Assembly (NCBI GenBank): GCA_015222255.1
Contig: JADFUX010000039.1
Span: 1-6,702, forward strand
Length of the DNA stretch: 6,702 bases
Origin: Chloroflexota bacterium
GTDB lineage: Bacteria; Chloroflexota; Dehalococcoidia; GIF9; AB-539-J10
Direction of reading: 5' to 3'
Position numbers and translations under genes: made by a program. Below, in pieces: positions 1 through 6,126 of the stretch; the first letter of the stretch is position 1, and each line of letters starts with the position of its first letter. The notes beneath the pieces were generated by a model that was not told the DNA's origin, ran no database searches, and saw only the letters and a list, made by a program, of their open reading frames with translations.

Positions 1-317
1 GGATGGGGAATGTTAGGCAAGTCAAGCAGCAAGTCCTCAAGGTTGGATTTGACCTGGCCAATTTCCTGTTCGATACTAGATACTTTATCTCCCAATTGGC
101 GCATCTCGGCAATGAGCTCAGGTGGCTTCTCCTTGAGGCTGCCCAGTCGTTTACTCCCTTCGTTGCGTTGAGCACGAAGCAGCTCCACGTCATGAAGCAA
201 GCTACGATAATGGCTATCGGTTTCAATAATGGTGTCAAGAGCGATTGTATCGCTCCTTTCGCTCAATGCTTGGCGAACCAGTTGGGGGTTTTCACGGATG
301 AGCCTAATATCAAGCAT
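1..317 (-). CDS. serS: Seryl-tRNA synthetase, N-terminal part (3' end outside window)
   Basis: Reading leftward from ATG at 317-315, the translation begins MLDIRLIRENPQLVRQAL, the usual start of bacterial SerRS, and reaches LPNIPHP at the window edge, the conserved end of the N-terminal domain. SerRS charges tRNA-Ser (and tRNA-Sec) with serine in the cytoplasm. Only about 105 of some 420 residues are present. They form the tRNA-binding arm, a long antiparallel coiled coil from roughly residue 28 to 98, rich in Leu, Glu, Lys and Arg. The class II catalytic domain lies outside the window. A purine-rich AGAAGGA (minus strand, 328-322) lies 4 bases before the ATG. The gene starts 17 bases after the lysS stop, so it is probably co-transcribed with lysS. 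No frameshift is seen. The identification is firm; activity cannot be judged from this fragment. Confidence 0.95.
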   Translation of the reverse strand, partial: MLDIRLIRENPQLVRQALSERSDTIALDTIIETDSHYRSLLHDVELLRAQRNEGSKRLGSLKEKPPELIAEMRQLGDKVSSIEQEIGQVKSNLEDLLLDLPNIPH

Positions 318-334
318 TGGTTCCTTCTCTTCGC

Positions 335-1798
335 TCAGGACCTTGGCTTTGTCCTTAGTTGGGGAAAAAGGATGACTTCACGTATGGAGCTTTGCCCGGT
401 GAGCAGCATTACCAGGCGGTCAATGCCCATCCCTAGACCACCGGTAGGCGGCATTCCATATTCCAACGCCTCCAGGAAATCTTCATCAGCAACCTCGGCT
501 TCTTCATCCCGTTCTTCTAGCTGCTGGCTGAAGCGTTCCCTCTGTTCCAAAGGGTCATTGAGCTCAGTAAAGGCGTTGGCGATCTCCATGCCATTAACAA
601 ACGCCTCAAACCTTTCTACGAGGCGATCATCGTCCCTCTTCCTCTTAGCTAGCGGCGACATTTCCACGGGATAATCGAGGAGAAAAGTTGGCTGGATGAG
701 CTTTGGCTCAACGAAGGTGGAAATCAATTCGTCTATGAGCCTCCCTCGCTCCTTGGCAGGGTCAACTTCCAGTCCCATCTCCTCCATCCGTGATCTTAAC
801 GAGAGGGTATCGGGATGATTCTCAAAATCAATGCCACTGCAATCTTCGATTGCCTGGCGCAGACAAAGCCTTTGCCATGGAGGGGCAAGATCGATGCTGT
901 TCTCACCAACTTGGATCCTCATATCGCCCAGAACCTCCCGAGCGATGTGAGAAACCAGTTCCTCAACTAAACCCATCATATCATTGTAGTCGCTATAGGA
1001 CTGATAACACTCGAGCAAAGTGAATTCTGGATTATGCTTAACAGATATGCCTTCGTTGCGGAAGGCACGCCCTATTTCGTAAACCCTCTCAAAGCCGCCC
1101 ACTATCAATCTCTTGAGGTGAAGCTCCAGGGCAATGCGTAAGTAGAGGCCTTCATCAAGCGCGTGATGGTGGGTAAGGAAGGGAGAAGCTAATGCCCCTC
1201 CAGCCTGTGAGTGGAACACTGGAGTCTCCACTTCCATAAAGCCCCGGCTATCCAGAAAGTCTCTTATAGCTGTGATAATTCGGCTGCGCAGGATAAAGAT
1301 GTTTCTCGCTCCTTGATTGGAAATAAGGTCGAGATATCGCTGGCGGTACCTCTTTTCCACATCCACGAGCCCGTGCCATTTCTCGGGCAACGGACGAAGC
1401 GATTTGCACAACATAGTGTAATCGGAGACATCAAGGCTGGTCTCACCTGTTTTTGTTCGGAAAAGTTCGCCTTTCACTCCTAGGATGTCACCAATATCGA
1501 TTTCTTGCAGAAATTCATACCTTTGTGGGCCAAGAATATCCTGGCGGAAACAAAGCTGTATCTTGCCGGAGGCATCGCGAATATCAAGAAAGGCTATTTT
1601 GCCCATCTTGCGTCTGGCCATAATTCGCCCGGCAAGAGATATGTCCCCCGGGCTCTTTCCTTGTTCAAACAAGGTTATTGCCTCTGCGGTAGTGTGGCTT
1701 GGATGATAAGAATGGGGATAAGGGTTCACGCCACAAGCCCGAAGCCTGTTCAGGCTCTGCAAGCGCTGCCCAGTTATGCGCTCTAATCTTGAAGTCAT
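335..1798 (-). CDS. lysS: Lysyl-tRNA synthetase, class II
   Basis: A 487-residue protein of normal LysRS-II length, which attaches lysine to tRNA-Lys using ATP in the cytoplasm. The N-terminal OB-fold anticodon-binding domain covers about residues 50-135 (GRIMARRKMGKIAFLDIRD). Class II motif 1 is around 185-195 (GFMEVETP). Motif 2 is around 235-265 (FERVYEIGRAFRNEG, then HNPEFTLLE). Motif 3 is around 449-467 (MPPTGGLGMGIDRLVMLL). The chosen ATG (1798-1796) gives MTSRLERITGQRLQSLNRL, a typical LysRS start leading to GVNPYP. The DUF2007 gene ends 3 bases upstream and serS starts 17 bases downstream. Oddities compared with the remembered E. coli sequence: ARPF reads ASPF (Ser205), THHNALD reads THHHALD (His212), and RIAPEL reads RIALEL (Leu224). 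All core catalytic motifs remain, so the enzyme is probably active. The tRNA-Asn and tRNA-Asp synthetases share this fold, but the whole-length similarity is to LysRS. Confidence 0.97.
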   Translation of the reverse strand: MTSRLERITGQRLQSLNRLRACGVNPYPHSYHPSHTTAEAITLFEQGKSPGDISLAGRIMARRKMGKIAFLDIRDASGKIQLCFRQDILGPQRYEFLQEIDIGDILGVKGELFRTKTGETSLDVSDYTMLCKSLRPLPEKWHGLVDVEKRYRQRYLDLISNQGARNIFILRSRIITAIRDFLDSRGFMEVETPVFHSQAGGALASPFLTHHHALDEGLYLRIALELHLKRLIVGGFERVYEIGRAFRNEGISVKHNPEFTLLECYQSYSDYNDMMGLVEELVSHIAREVLGDMRIQVGENSIDLAPPWQRLCLRQAIEDCSGIDFENHPDTLSLRSRMEEMGLEVDPAKERGRLIDELISTFVEPKLIQPTFLLDYPVEMSPLAKRKRDDDRLVERFEAFVNGMEIANAFTELNDPLEQRERFSQQLEERDEEAEVADEDFLEALEYGMPPTGGLGMGIDRLVMLLTGQSSIREVILFPQLRTKPRS

Positions 1799-1801
1799 AA
1801 G

Positions 1802-2017
1802 CTAGGTTCCCAGTATCTCCTTTGCCTCTTCAGCCAGATGCTCTGGCACCATTATCTTTACCTCGCCTAAGCCATCAACAGTAAAACCATAGACTAAGCT
1901 AGCGCTATCGTAAGACAGAAGAACTGGGATACCTTCGTTCTCCAGCCGCCCTTTGATTACTTGCGCCTCTATTTGCCTAGCAGTACAGACAGTAACCAGT
2001 CGTTCTTCTTCAGGCAT
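1802..2017 (-). CDS. Small DUF2007-type protein
   Basis: A 71-residue protein starting MPEEERLVTVCTARQIEAQ. The pattern of a beta strand (LVTVCTA), a helix that reads 'AQVIKGRLENEGIPVLL', a middle loop and a final strand and helix (GEVKIMVPEHLAEEAKEIL) matches the DUF2007 / putative signal-transducing protein family. Those proteins are small single-domain cytoplasmic proteins of unknown function, sometimes fused to zinc-ribbon or membrane segments. Neither is present here, and no signal peptide or membrane span is visible. The single Cys is at position 11. The stop lies 3 bases before the lysS ATG, so it heads the lysS-serS operon. The SD is poor (TAGGCTC just before the ATG), and a candidate extended -10 promoter lies very close upstream. 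Family assignment is by eye, and no biochemical role can be given. Confidence 0.8.
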   Translation of the reverse strand: MPEEERLVTVCTARQIEAQVIKGRLENEGIPVLLSYDSASLVYGFTVDGLGEVKIMVPEHLAEEAKEILGT

Positions 2018-2032
2018 GAGCCTAGAAGTGAT

Positions 2033-2041
2033 ATTTTAGCA
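2033..2041 (-). promoter_or_regulatory. Possible extended -10 promoter for the DUF2007-lysS-serS operon
   Basis: On the minus strand the sequence reads TGCTAAAAT, an extended -10 (TGn followed by TAAAAT, 5 of 6 to consensus). No good -35 box is found at 16-18 bases upstream. Transcription would start near 2026, leaving a leader of only about 9 bases before the ATG at 2017, which fits the weak SD there. This is inference from pattern only. Confidence 0.3.
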
Positions 2042-2059
2042 GAAACAGCTATGGAAGTA

Positions 2060-2087
2060 TTGATAATAGCAGGCCATATGATATAAA
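2060..2087 (+). promoter_or_regulatory. Candidate sigma-70 type promoter for speD-speE
   Basis: TTGATA at 2060-2065 and TATAAA at 2082-2087 are each 5 of 6 to the -35 and -10 consensus, separated by 16 bases. Transcription would begin near 2093-2095. That is downstream of the ATG at 2088, so that ATG would not be in the message. This favours the TTG at 2142 as the speD start, with a leader of about 47 bases. The site lies in the divergent region shared with the lysS operon. Confidence 0.45.
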
Positions 2088-2127
2088 ATGCGCTTTGCTG
2101 CCCAAAAGGCGGTAGTAAAAAATCTAA

Positions 2128-2140
2128 AGGGGGAAGGTGA
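2128..2140 (+). promoter_or_regulatory. Ribosome binding site deciding the speD start
   Basis: A purine-rich run AGGGGGAAGGTGA precedes an in-frame TTG at 2142. AGGGGG (2128-2133) is 8 bases from the TTG, a normal SD spacing. No comparable SD precedes the ATG at 2088, whose upstream bases are the AT-rich promoter-like sequence. Confidence 0.55.
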
Positions 2141-2141
2141 T

Positions 2142-2519
2142 TTGTATGCGCTGGGAAGACATCTGCTACTAGAATTGAAAGACTGCGATAAGGAGGTGCT
2201 AAATGACTTAGATTTCATCAAAGAATGTCTCCATGAGGCTGCCATTCAATGTGGCGCCACGGTGGTAGGAGAGTCCTTCTACCGTTTTTCCCCGTATGGA
2301 GTAAGTGGAGTGGTTAATATTGCTGAATCGCACATTGCCATTCACACCTGGCCCGAATATGGCTATGCAGCCGTTGACGTCTTCACCTGTGGAGACACTG
2401 TGAAGCCCGAGGAGGCTGCTAGGGTAATAGTACAGCAGTTGCAATCCAAGAATCACTCCTTGATCGAGATCCGAAGGGGAATGGTAGAAGATAGCCAAGT
2501 TAGCTATGTGGCGAAATGA
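2142..2519 (+). CDS. speD: S-adenosylmethionine decarboxylase proenzyme (short bacterial type)
   Basis: This enzyme decarboxylates S-adenosylmethionine to supply the aminopropyl donor for polyamine synthesis. The proenzyme cuts itself at a Glu-Ser bond, and the serine becomes the pyruvoyl cofactor. From the TTG start the protein is 125 residues, beginning (M)YALGRHLLLELKDCD as in short bacterial SpeD/SpeH proteins. The cleavage site is AESH with Ser63. HTWPEYGYAAVDVFTCGD supplies His68 and Cys83, the processing and catalytic residues. These numbers equal those known for Thermotoga maritima AdoMetDC (Ser63, His68, Cys83), which supports the TTG start. The ATG at 2088 would add 18 residues that do not look like family sequence and lies at or before the predicted transcription start. 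The stop codon overlaps the speE ATG (ATGA at 2516-2519), so the two genes are probably translationally coupled. All key residues are intact. Confidence 0.93.
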   Translation: MYALGRHLLLELKDCDKEVLNDLDFIKECLHEAAIQCGATVVGESFYRFSPYGVSGVVNIAESHIAIHTWPEYGYAAVDVFTCGDTVKPEEAARVIVQQLQSKNHSLIEIRRGMVEDSQVSYVAK

Positions 2520-3439
2520 AAGATAGCGACCCTGATAAACATAAATGGTTTCATGACTATATCAGCCCTGACATTACTATGTTACATAGTATTAAGGAGG
2601 TGGTGTATTCGTGGCGAACTGAGTTCCAGTCTGTAGATATCATCGACACTGGCAGCTTCGGTATCTGTCTCATCCTCGATGGCAAAATTCAATCCAGTGA
2701 GAAGGATGAGTTTATCTATCATGAAGCCTTAGTGCATCCGGTTATGCTCACTCATCCCAATCCGGAGAAGGTGTTCATCGCTGGGGGTGGCGAGGGTGCT
2801 ACCCTTCGAGAGGTGCTGGCACACAAGGCGGTGGGAAAGGCAGTCATGGTGGATATTGATAAGGAGGTAGTAGATATTTGCCGCAGGTTGCTGCCTTCCT
2901 TTCACAAGAATTCGTTCGATGACCCACGGGCAGAACTTCATTTCGCTGATGCCAGGAAATACCTAGAGGAAAGCAAGGATACATTTGATGTTATCATCAT
3001 TGACTTGGCTGACCCTCTGGCACAGGGACCATGCCGCTTACTGTATACCCGGGAGTTCTATCAGGTAGTCAAGCAAAAGCTGCAGGGCGATGGCATTATG
3101 TCTATCCAAGCTGAGCCTGCTGGCTGGACTGATTTGCAAAATTTCGCTGCTATTGCAAGCACCTTGGAATCCGTTTTCCCTATAGTTCGTCCTTATCAAG
3201 CCCACATCCCGTCCTTTGCTAGCCTGTGGGGATTTATCTCCGCCTCCCAAAGCCTTGACCCCACCAAGTTAACACCTGAGGAGATCGATGTTAGAATCTC
3301 AGCCAGGCTATTGAAAGAGCCAAAATCCTACGATGGCCTTACTCACCAGGCCATGTTCACTATGCCCAAGCATATTCGCCATCAAGTGGCCACAACCACG
3401 AAGGTCATTACAGACAAAGAACCCATTTCTACCTACTGA
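2516..3439 (+). CDS. speE: Polyamine aminopropyltransferase (spermidine/thermospermine synthase family)
   Basis: This enzyme moves the aminopropyl group of decarboxylated AdoMet, made by SpeD next door, to an amine acceptor. The 307-residue protein has the family's N-terminal beta domain (about 1-65), ending LDGKIQSSEKDEFIYHEALVHP, then a Rossmann fold. The nucleotide loop is GGGEGATLREVL (90-101), with acidic DID (113-115) and DAR (145-147). The catalytic-loop region is DLADP (163-167) followed by GPCRLLYTREFY. Classical spermidine synthases usually have DS(S/T)DP there. DLADP with GGGEG recalls plant ACL5 thermospermine synthase and, less closely, the Thermus enzyme that uses agmatine. The acceptor could therefore be putrescine, agmatine or spermidine, and sequence alone does not settle it. 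The ATG overlaps the speD stop by ATGA and has no strong SD of its own. No ornithine or arginine decarboxylase gene is present in the window. Confidence 0.93.
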   Translation: MKDSDPDKHKWFHDYISPDITMLHSIKEVVYSWRTEFQSVDIIDTGSFGICLILDGKIQSSEKDEFIYHEALVHPVMLTHPNPEKVFIAGGGEGATLREVLAHKAVGKAVMVDIDKEVVDICRRLLPSFHKNSFDDPRAELHFADARKYLEESKDTFDVIIIDLADPLAQGPCRLLYTREFYQVVKQKLQGDGIMSIQAEPAGWTDLQNFAAIASTLESVFPIVRPYQAHIPSFASLWGFISASQSLDPTKLTPEEIDVRISARLLKEPKSYDGLTHQAMFTMPKHIRHQVATTTKVITDKEPISTY

Positions 3440-3460
3440 ATGCTGCTGTGTCAGCGGCAT
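3440..3460 (+). terminator. Hairpin directly after speE (possible terminator or 3' stabiliser)
   Basis: ATGCTGCTG (3440-3448) pairs with CAGCGGCAT (3452-3460) across a 3-base TGT loop. This is a 9 bp stem with one G-U wobble, beginning right after the speE stop. No U-tract follows (AATAAGC), so it is not a classical intrinsic terminator. It could mark the 3' end of the speDE message or be part of a Rho-dependent end. Confidence 0.4.
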
Positions 3461-3598
3461 AATAAGCTAATAGCCCTAACCCCCCGCTCGTGAGTTCCTT
3501 ACTGCGCTTCTTCCTCAATTTGACTAGGTCTTGCGCCGTATCTGTTATTTCTCTGAACGGCAGCAGCGGGTTCCCTAAAAGTCAAAACCAAATTATTG
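3461..3598. other. Spacer between the speDE operon and the ligase-liv operon
   Basis: About 140 bases with no supported gene. A minus-strand frame stays open from about 3581 to 3430 but has no ATG or GTG start and no recognised family. The plus strand has no SD-preceded frame either. A weak inverted repeat, GAAC with GTTC around 3555-3573, is probably chance. Nothing else is seen until the promoter candidate at 3599. Confidence 0.5.
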
Positions 3599-3607
3599 TG
3601 CTATTAT
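3599..3607 (+). promoter_or_regulatory. Candidate extended -10 promoter for the ligase-liv operon
   Basis: TGCTATTAT is an extended -10 motif (TGn followed by TATTAT, 5 of 6 to consensus). The -35 region near 3580-3585 is weak, which is tolerable for extended -10 promoters. A start near 3614 would give a leader of about 25 bases holding the SD at 3626-3631. This is inferred by pattern. Confidence 0.45.
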
Positions 3608-3625
3608 GGATTGATGAAACAAACG

Positions 3626-3631
3626 AGGAGG
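3626..3631 (+). promoter_or_regulatory. Strong ribosome binding site of the acyl-CoA ligase gene
   Basis: A perfect AGGAGG lies 7 bases before the ATG at 3639 and fixes the start of the ligase gene. Confidence 0.8.
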
Positions 3632-3638
3632 CGGGATT

Positions 3639-5345
3639 ATGGATGCTAGGGCTGAATATGAACAGAAGCCATGGCTTAAGTATTATCCTGAAGGAATCCC
3701 TGCGGAAATCGATATCCCAGAGAAATCTCTGCCCCAGGTTTTCGACGAAGCGGTGGAGAAATGGCGAGATAGAACTGCAGTGATATTCTATGGCAGGAAG
3801 ATAACTTATTCGGAGTTAAAAGACCATGTCGATAGGTTTGCTGCTGCCCTATTCGATTTGGGGGTTAAGAAGGGTGACAAGGTTGCTCTATATCTTTTGA
3901 ATTGCCCCCAATTCATCATAGCTTACTTTGCAGCGCTAAAAGTAGGAGCTACTTTGACGCCAATTAGCCCCGTCTATGTCAGTGGCGAGGTCAAGCATCA
4001 AATTGAAGATAGCGAAGCCAAAGTGATCGTTTGCCAGGATCTACTCTATGACTGTGTTGAGAAAGCGGGAGTCGGGTTAAGGACTGTCATCTTAACTGGT
4101 ATCGGAGAATACCTGCCCGCGCTAAAGAAGTTCATGGCGAAGACCGTGGTTAGAAGTGTATATAGGAAAATGGAAGTCCCATCCACGAAGATCTTTGAAA
4201 GAGAGGGCTTCTATCAATTTCAAAGCCTAATAAAAAAGTATCCGCCAGATCCACCGAAAATCCAGATTGATCCTCGGGAAGATTTGGCTGTGCTCCCTTA
4301 CACGGGGGGCACAACAGGACTGCCTAAAGGCGCTATGCTCACTCATTACAATTTGGTTGCCAATGAGGCACAAGGTCAAGCCTTTTGGTCACGAGTTCTT
4401 GAAGAAGGCAAAGAGGTGGTGATAGCCTATTTGCCGTTTTATCACATTTATGGGCAAGTGGTGGTCATGCTCGGCGGATTGGTACGGGGCTACACCCTTG
4501 TGCTATTTACCACCCCAGACGTGGACGACATTCTCGGCGCTATTGAGAGTCATAGAGCAACAGCATTCTATAGCGTCCCCACCCTGTACGATGTCCTCAA
4601 AGATCATGATAAGACTGACAGAGTGAATTGGAAACGCTTCAAGATTCTTGTTTCTGGTGCTGATGCCCTTCTTGAGGATACGGCTAAGGGTTTTGAGAGG
4701 CGGACCGGCGTCGAGATAAACGAAGGCTACGGGTTAACGGAAACCAGTCCCATAACTCATTCCAACCCGAAGGGAAGAACGAAGATCGGTTCATTTGGTG
4801 TGCCTGTGCCTAGTACTATGGCGGCAATCGTTCATCCTGAAAAGGAAGAGTTCCTTCCTCTTGGGGAGATAGGCGAGATTGTGATTCAGGGTCCACAGGT
4901 AATGAAAGGATATTGGAAAAACCCCGAGGAGACAAGCGAGAAGTTGGTGGACATAGAGGGCGAGAAATGGTTTAGGACCGGTGATTTAGGGAGCATGGAT
5001 GACGAAGGTTATTTTCATTTCTACGATAGGAAGAGGGACTTGATTAAATATAAAGGCTATTCAGTCTTTGCCCGCGAAATAGAGGAGGTTTTGACGAGCC
5101 ACCCCAAGATTAAAGAAGCAGGGGTCATTGGAGTTCGTGACCCCAGGGTGGGAGAGAATATCAAAGCGGTGATAGTCCTTGAGGCTGAGGCAAGGGGAAA
5201 ATTATCCGAAGAGGAGATTATCAGTTACTGTAAGGAGAGATTAGCCCATTACAAAGTTCCCAGAATTGTGGAATTCAGGGGCGAAATCCCAAAAACAGAC
5301 GTCGGCAAAGTATCTCGCAGAGAGTTAAGGGAGGAAATGGGGTAA
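3639..5345 (+). CDS. AMP-forming acyl-CoA synthetase (FadD-like / aryl- or acyl-CoA ligase)
   Basis: A 568-residue member of the ANL adenylating superfamily. It activates a carboxylic acid with ATP to an acyl-AMP and then to an acyl-CoA. The phosphate-binding loop is YTGGTTGLPKG (221-231). The substrate-side YLPFYHIYGQ is at 264-273 and the A5 motif NEGYGLTETSP at 361-371. TGDL (447-450) carries the ribose-binding Asp. The hinge region is YDRKRDLIKYKGY (462-474). The C-terminal PKTDVGKV (551-558) carries the catalytic Lys557. A basic stretch at about 161-182 resembles the extra segment of long-chain FadD enzymes and might touch the membrane. Length and the AGGAGG site support the start. The stop is one base before livG, so this is the first gene of an operon with an ABC importer, suggesting that the imported acid is its substrate. 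Fatty, branched-chain or aromatic acids all remain possible; the family resemblance slightly favours medium- or long-chain fatty acids. Confidence 0.9.
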   Translation: MDARAEYEQKPWLKYYPEGIPAEIDIPEKSLPQVFDEAVEKWRDRTAVIFYGRKITYSELKDHVDRFAAALFDLGVKKGDKVALYLLNCPQFIIAYFAALKVGATLTPISPVYVSGEVKHQIEDSEAKVIVCQDLLYDCVEKAGVGLRTVILTGIGEYLPALKKFMAKTVVRSVYRKMEVPSTKIFEREGFYQFQSLIKKYPPDPPKIQIDPREDLAVLPYTGGTTGLPKGAMLTHYNLVANEAQGQAFWSRVLEEGKEVVIAYLPFYHIYGQVVVMLGGLVRGYTLVLFTTPDVDDILGAIESHRATAFYSVPTLYDVLKDHDKTDRVNWKRFKILVSGADALLEDTAKGFERRTGVEINEGYGLTETSPITHSNPKGRTKIGSFGVPVPSTMAAIVHPEKEEFLPLGEIGEIVIQGPQVMKGYWKNPEETSEKLVDIEGEKWFRTGDLGSMDDEGYFHFYDRKRDLIKYKGYSVFAREIEEVLTSHPKIKEAGVIGVRDPRVGENIKAVIVLEAEARGKLSEEEIISYCKERLAHYKVPRIVEFRGEIPKTDVGKVSRRELREEMG

Positions 5346-5346
5346 G

Positions 5347-6126
5347 ATGCAGTTGCCCTTTCTTGAGGTTGAAAAACTGACCAAGCGCTTCGGAGGCATC
5401 GTAGCGGTTAACAACGTCAGCTTCCGAATCGGTAGGGCCGAAATTGTTGGCTTAATAGGCCCGAATGGTTCAGGAAAGACTACTTTGATACGCCTCATAA
5501 CCGGAATACTGAAGCCGGATGCTGGGAAGGTGAGATTTAGAGGTGATGACATCACTGGACGCCGACCTTGGTACATCGTTGACAAGGGAATAGCAGGGAC
5601 ATTCCAAGTTGTGAAGCCCTTTCGGCGCTTGCCCTGTATTGCCAATGTTATGGTAGCCTGTCTTTCCCCGAGGGCAGCAAAGAGAGGGGAATGGGTTAAG
5701 AGGGTGGAGGTAAAAGCACGAGATGCCTTGGAGTTTGCAGGGATTGGTGACCTGGCACTGGAACGAGCCTCTGTTCTATCTCATGGGGACCTAAAGCGCT
5801 TGGAGATAGCCAGAGCGATTGCCACTGAGCCTGATTTGCTTTTGCTGGATGAGCCATTTGGCGGCCTAAATCCTGCCGAAACAGAGCTGCTTGCGAGATC
5901 GATGAAGAGACTGCATACCGGGGGAAGGTTTGGCAGGCTACACAGTGAAGGGGCAGCTATGCTTATTGTGGAACACAAGTTGATGGAACTCATGAGAATA
6001 GTGGATAGGGTGATCGTGCTCAACTTCGGAGAAATTATTGCCGAAGGCACTCCTGAGGAGATAGCTAAGAACGAGAAGGTAATTGAAGCCTACACTGGCA
6101 GGGAGGTAACCGGAGTTGCTTCTTGA
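5347..6126 (+). CDS. livG: ABC transporter ATP-binding protein, LivG type
   Basis: One of the two ATPases of a hydrophobic/branched-chain amino acid (HAAT) type importer. It powers uptake from the inner face of the membrane together with LivF, two permeases and a binding protein. The 259 residues hold Walker A GPNGSGKTT (38-46), Q-loop Gln87 in GTFQVVKPF, signature LSHGDLKRLEIARAIA (144-159), Walker B LLLLDEPFGGLNP (164-176) and switch His210 in IVEHK. The C-terminal VLNFGEIIAEGTPEEI is the usual LivG tail. Two oddities are present. The signature ends in Asp (LSHGD) where LivG normally has Gln, and about 12-14 extra residues (around 190-203, rich in Gly and Arg) precede the LIVEH strand. All catalytic residues remain. 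The ATG is 1 base after the ligase stop, with AAGGGAGG at 5327-5334 inside the ligase gene. Given the ligase, the substrate may be an organic acid rather than an amino acid. Confidence 0.88.
   Translation: MQLPFLEVEKLTKRFGGIVAVNNVSFRIGRAEIVGLIGPNGSGKTTLIRLITGILKPDAGKVRFRGDDITGRRPWYIVDKGIAGTFQVVKPFRRLPCIANVMVACLSPRAAKRGEWVKRVEVKARDALEFAGIGDLALERASVLSHGDLKRLEIARAIATEPDLLLLDEPFGGLNPAETELLARSMKRLHTGGRFGRLHSEGAAMLIVEHKLMELMRIVDRVIVLNFGEIIAEGTPEEIAKNEKVIEAYTGREVTGVAS
6101..6106 (+). promoter_or_regulatory. Ribosome binding site deciding the livF TTG start
   Basis: GGGAGG lies 9 bases before the TTG at 6116. The livF frame has a TAA stop at 6107-6109, so TTG 6116 is the first usable start, and it gives the family-typical MLLELRDV. 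Confidence 0.6.

Noticed and set aside
3..674. Long plus-strand open frame opposite serS and the lysS end.
   Set aside because: Its translation is low-complexity, Ser/Arg-rich sequence antisense to two clear synthetase genes, so it is a shadow frame.
2203..2211. Mini-ORF ATG ACT TAG with a perfect SD inside speD.
   Set aside because: Not listed as a gene. It is two codons long, and the SD arises from in-frame Lys-Glu-Val codons.
2208..2498. Minus-strand open frame opposite speD.
   Set aside because: It is antisense to a strongly conserved gene with no promoter, SD or family match.
3552..3575. Possible tRNA-like or palindromic element (GAAC ... GTTC, GCAGCAGCGG).
   Set aside because: The pairing is only 4 bp with an 11-base loop, and there is no cloverleaf or T-loop sequence.
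3430..3581. Minus-strand open frame reading about 49 codons with protein-like composition (contains LLPFREITDTAQDLVKL).
   Set aside because: It has no ATG or GTG start and no SD, is closed by a TGA at 3584-3582 and matches no recognised family. It could be a gene remnant, but that cannot be supported.
3490..3783. Plus-strand open frame across the spacer into the ligase gene.
   Set aside because: It overlaps the start of the ligase gene in another frame, has no SD and shows no family features.
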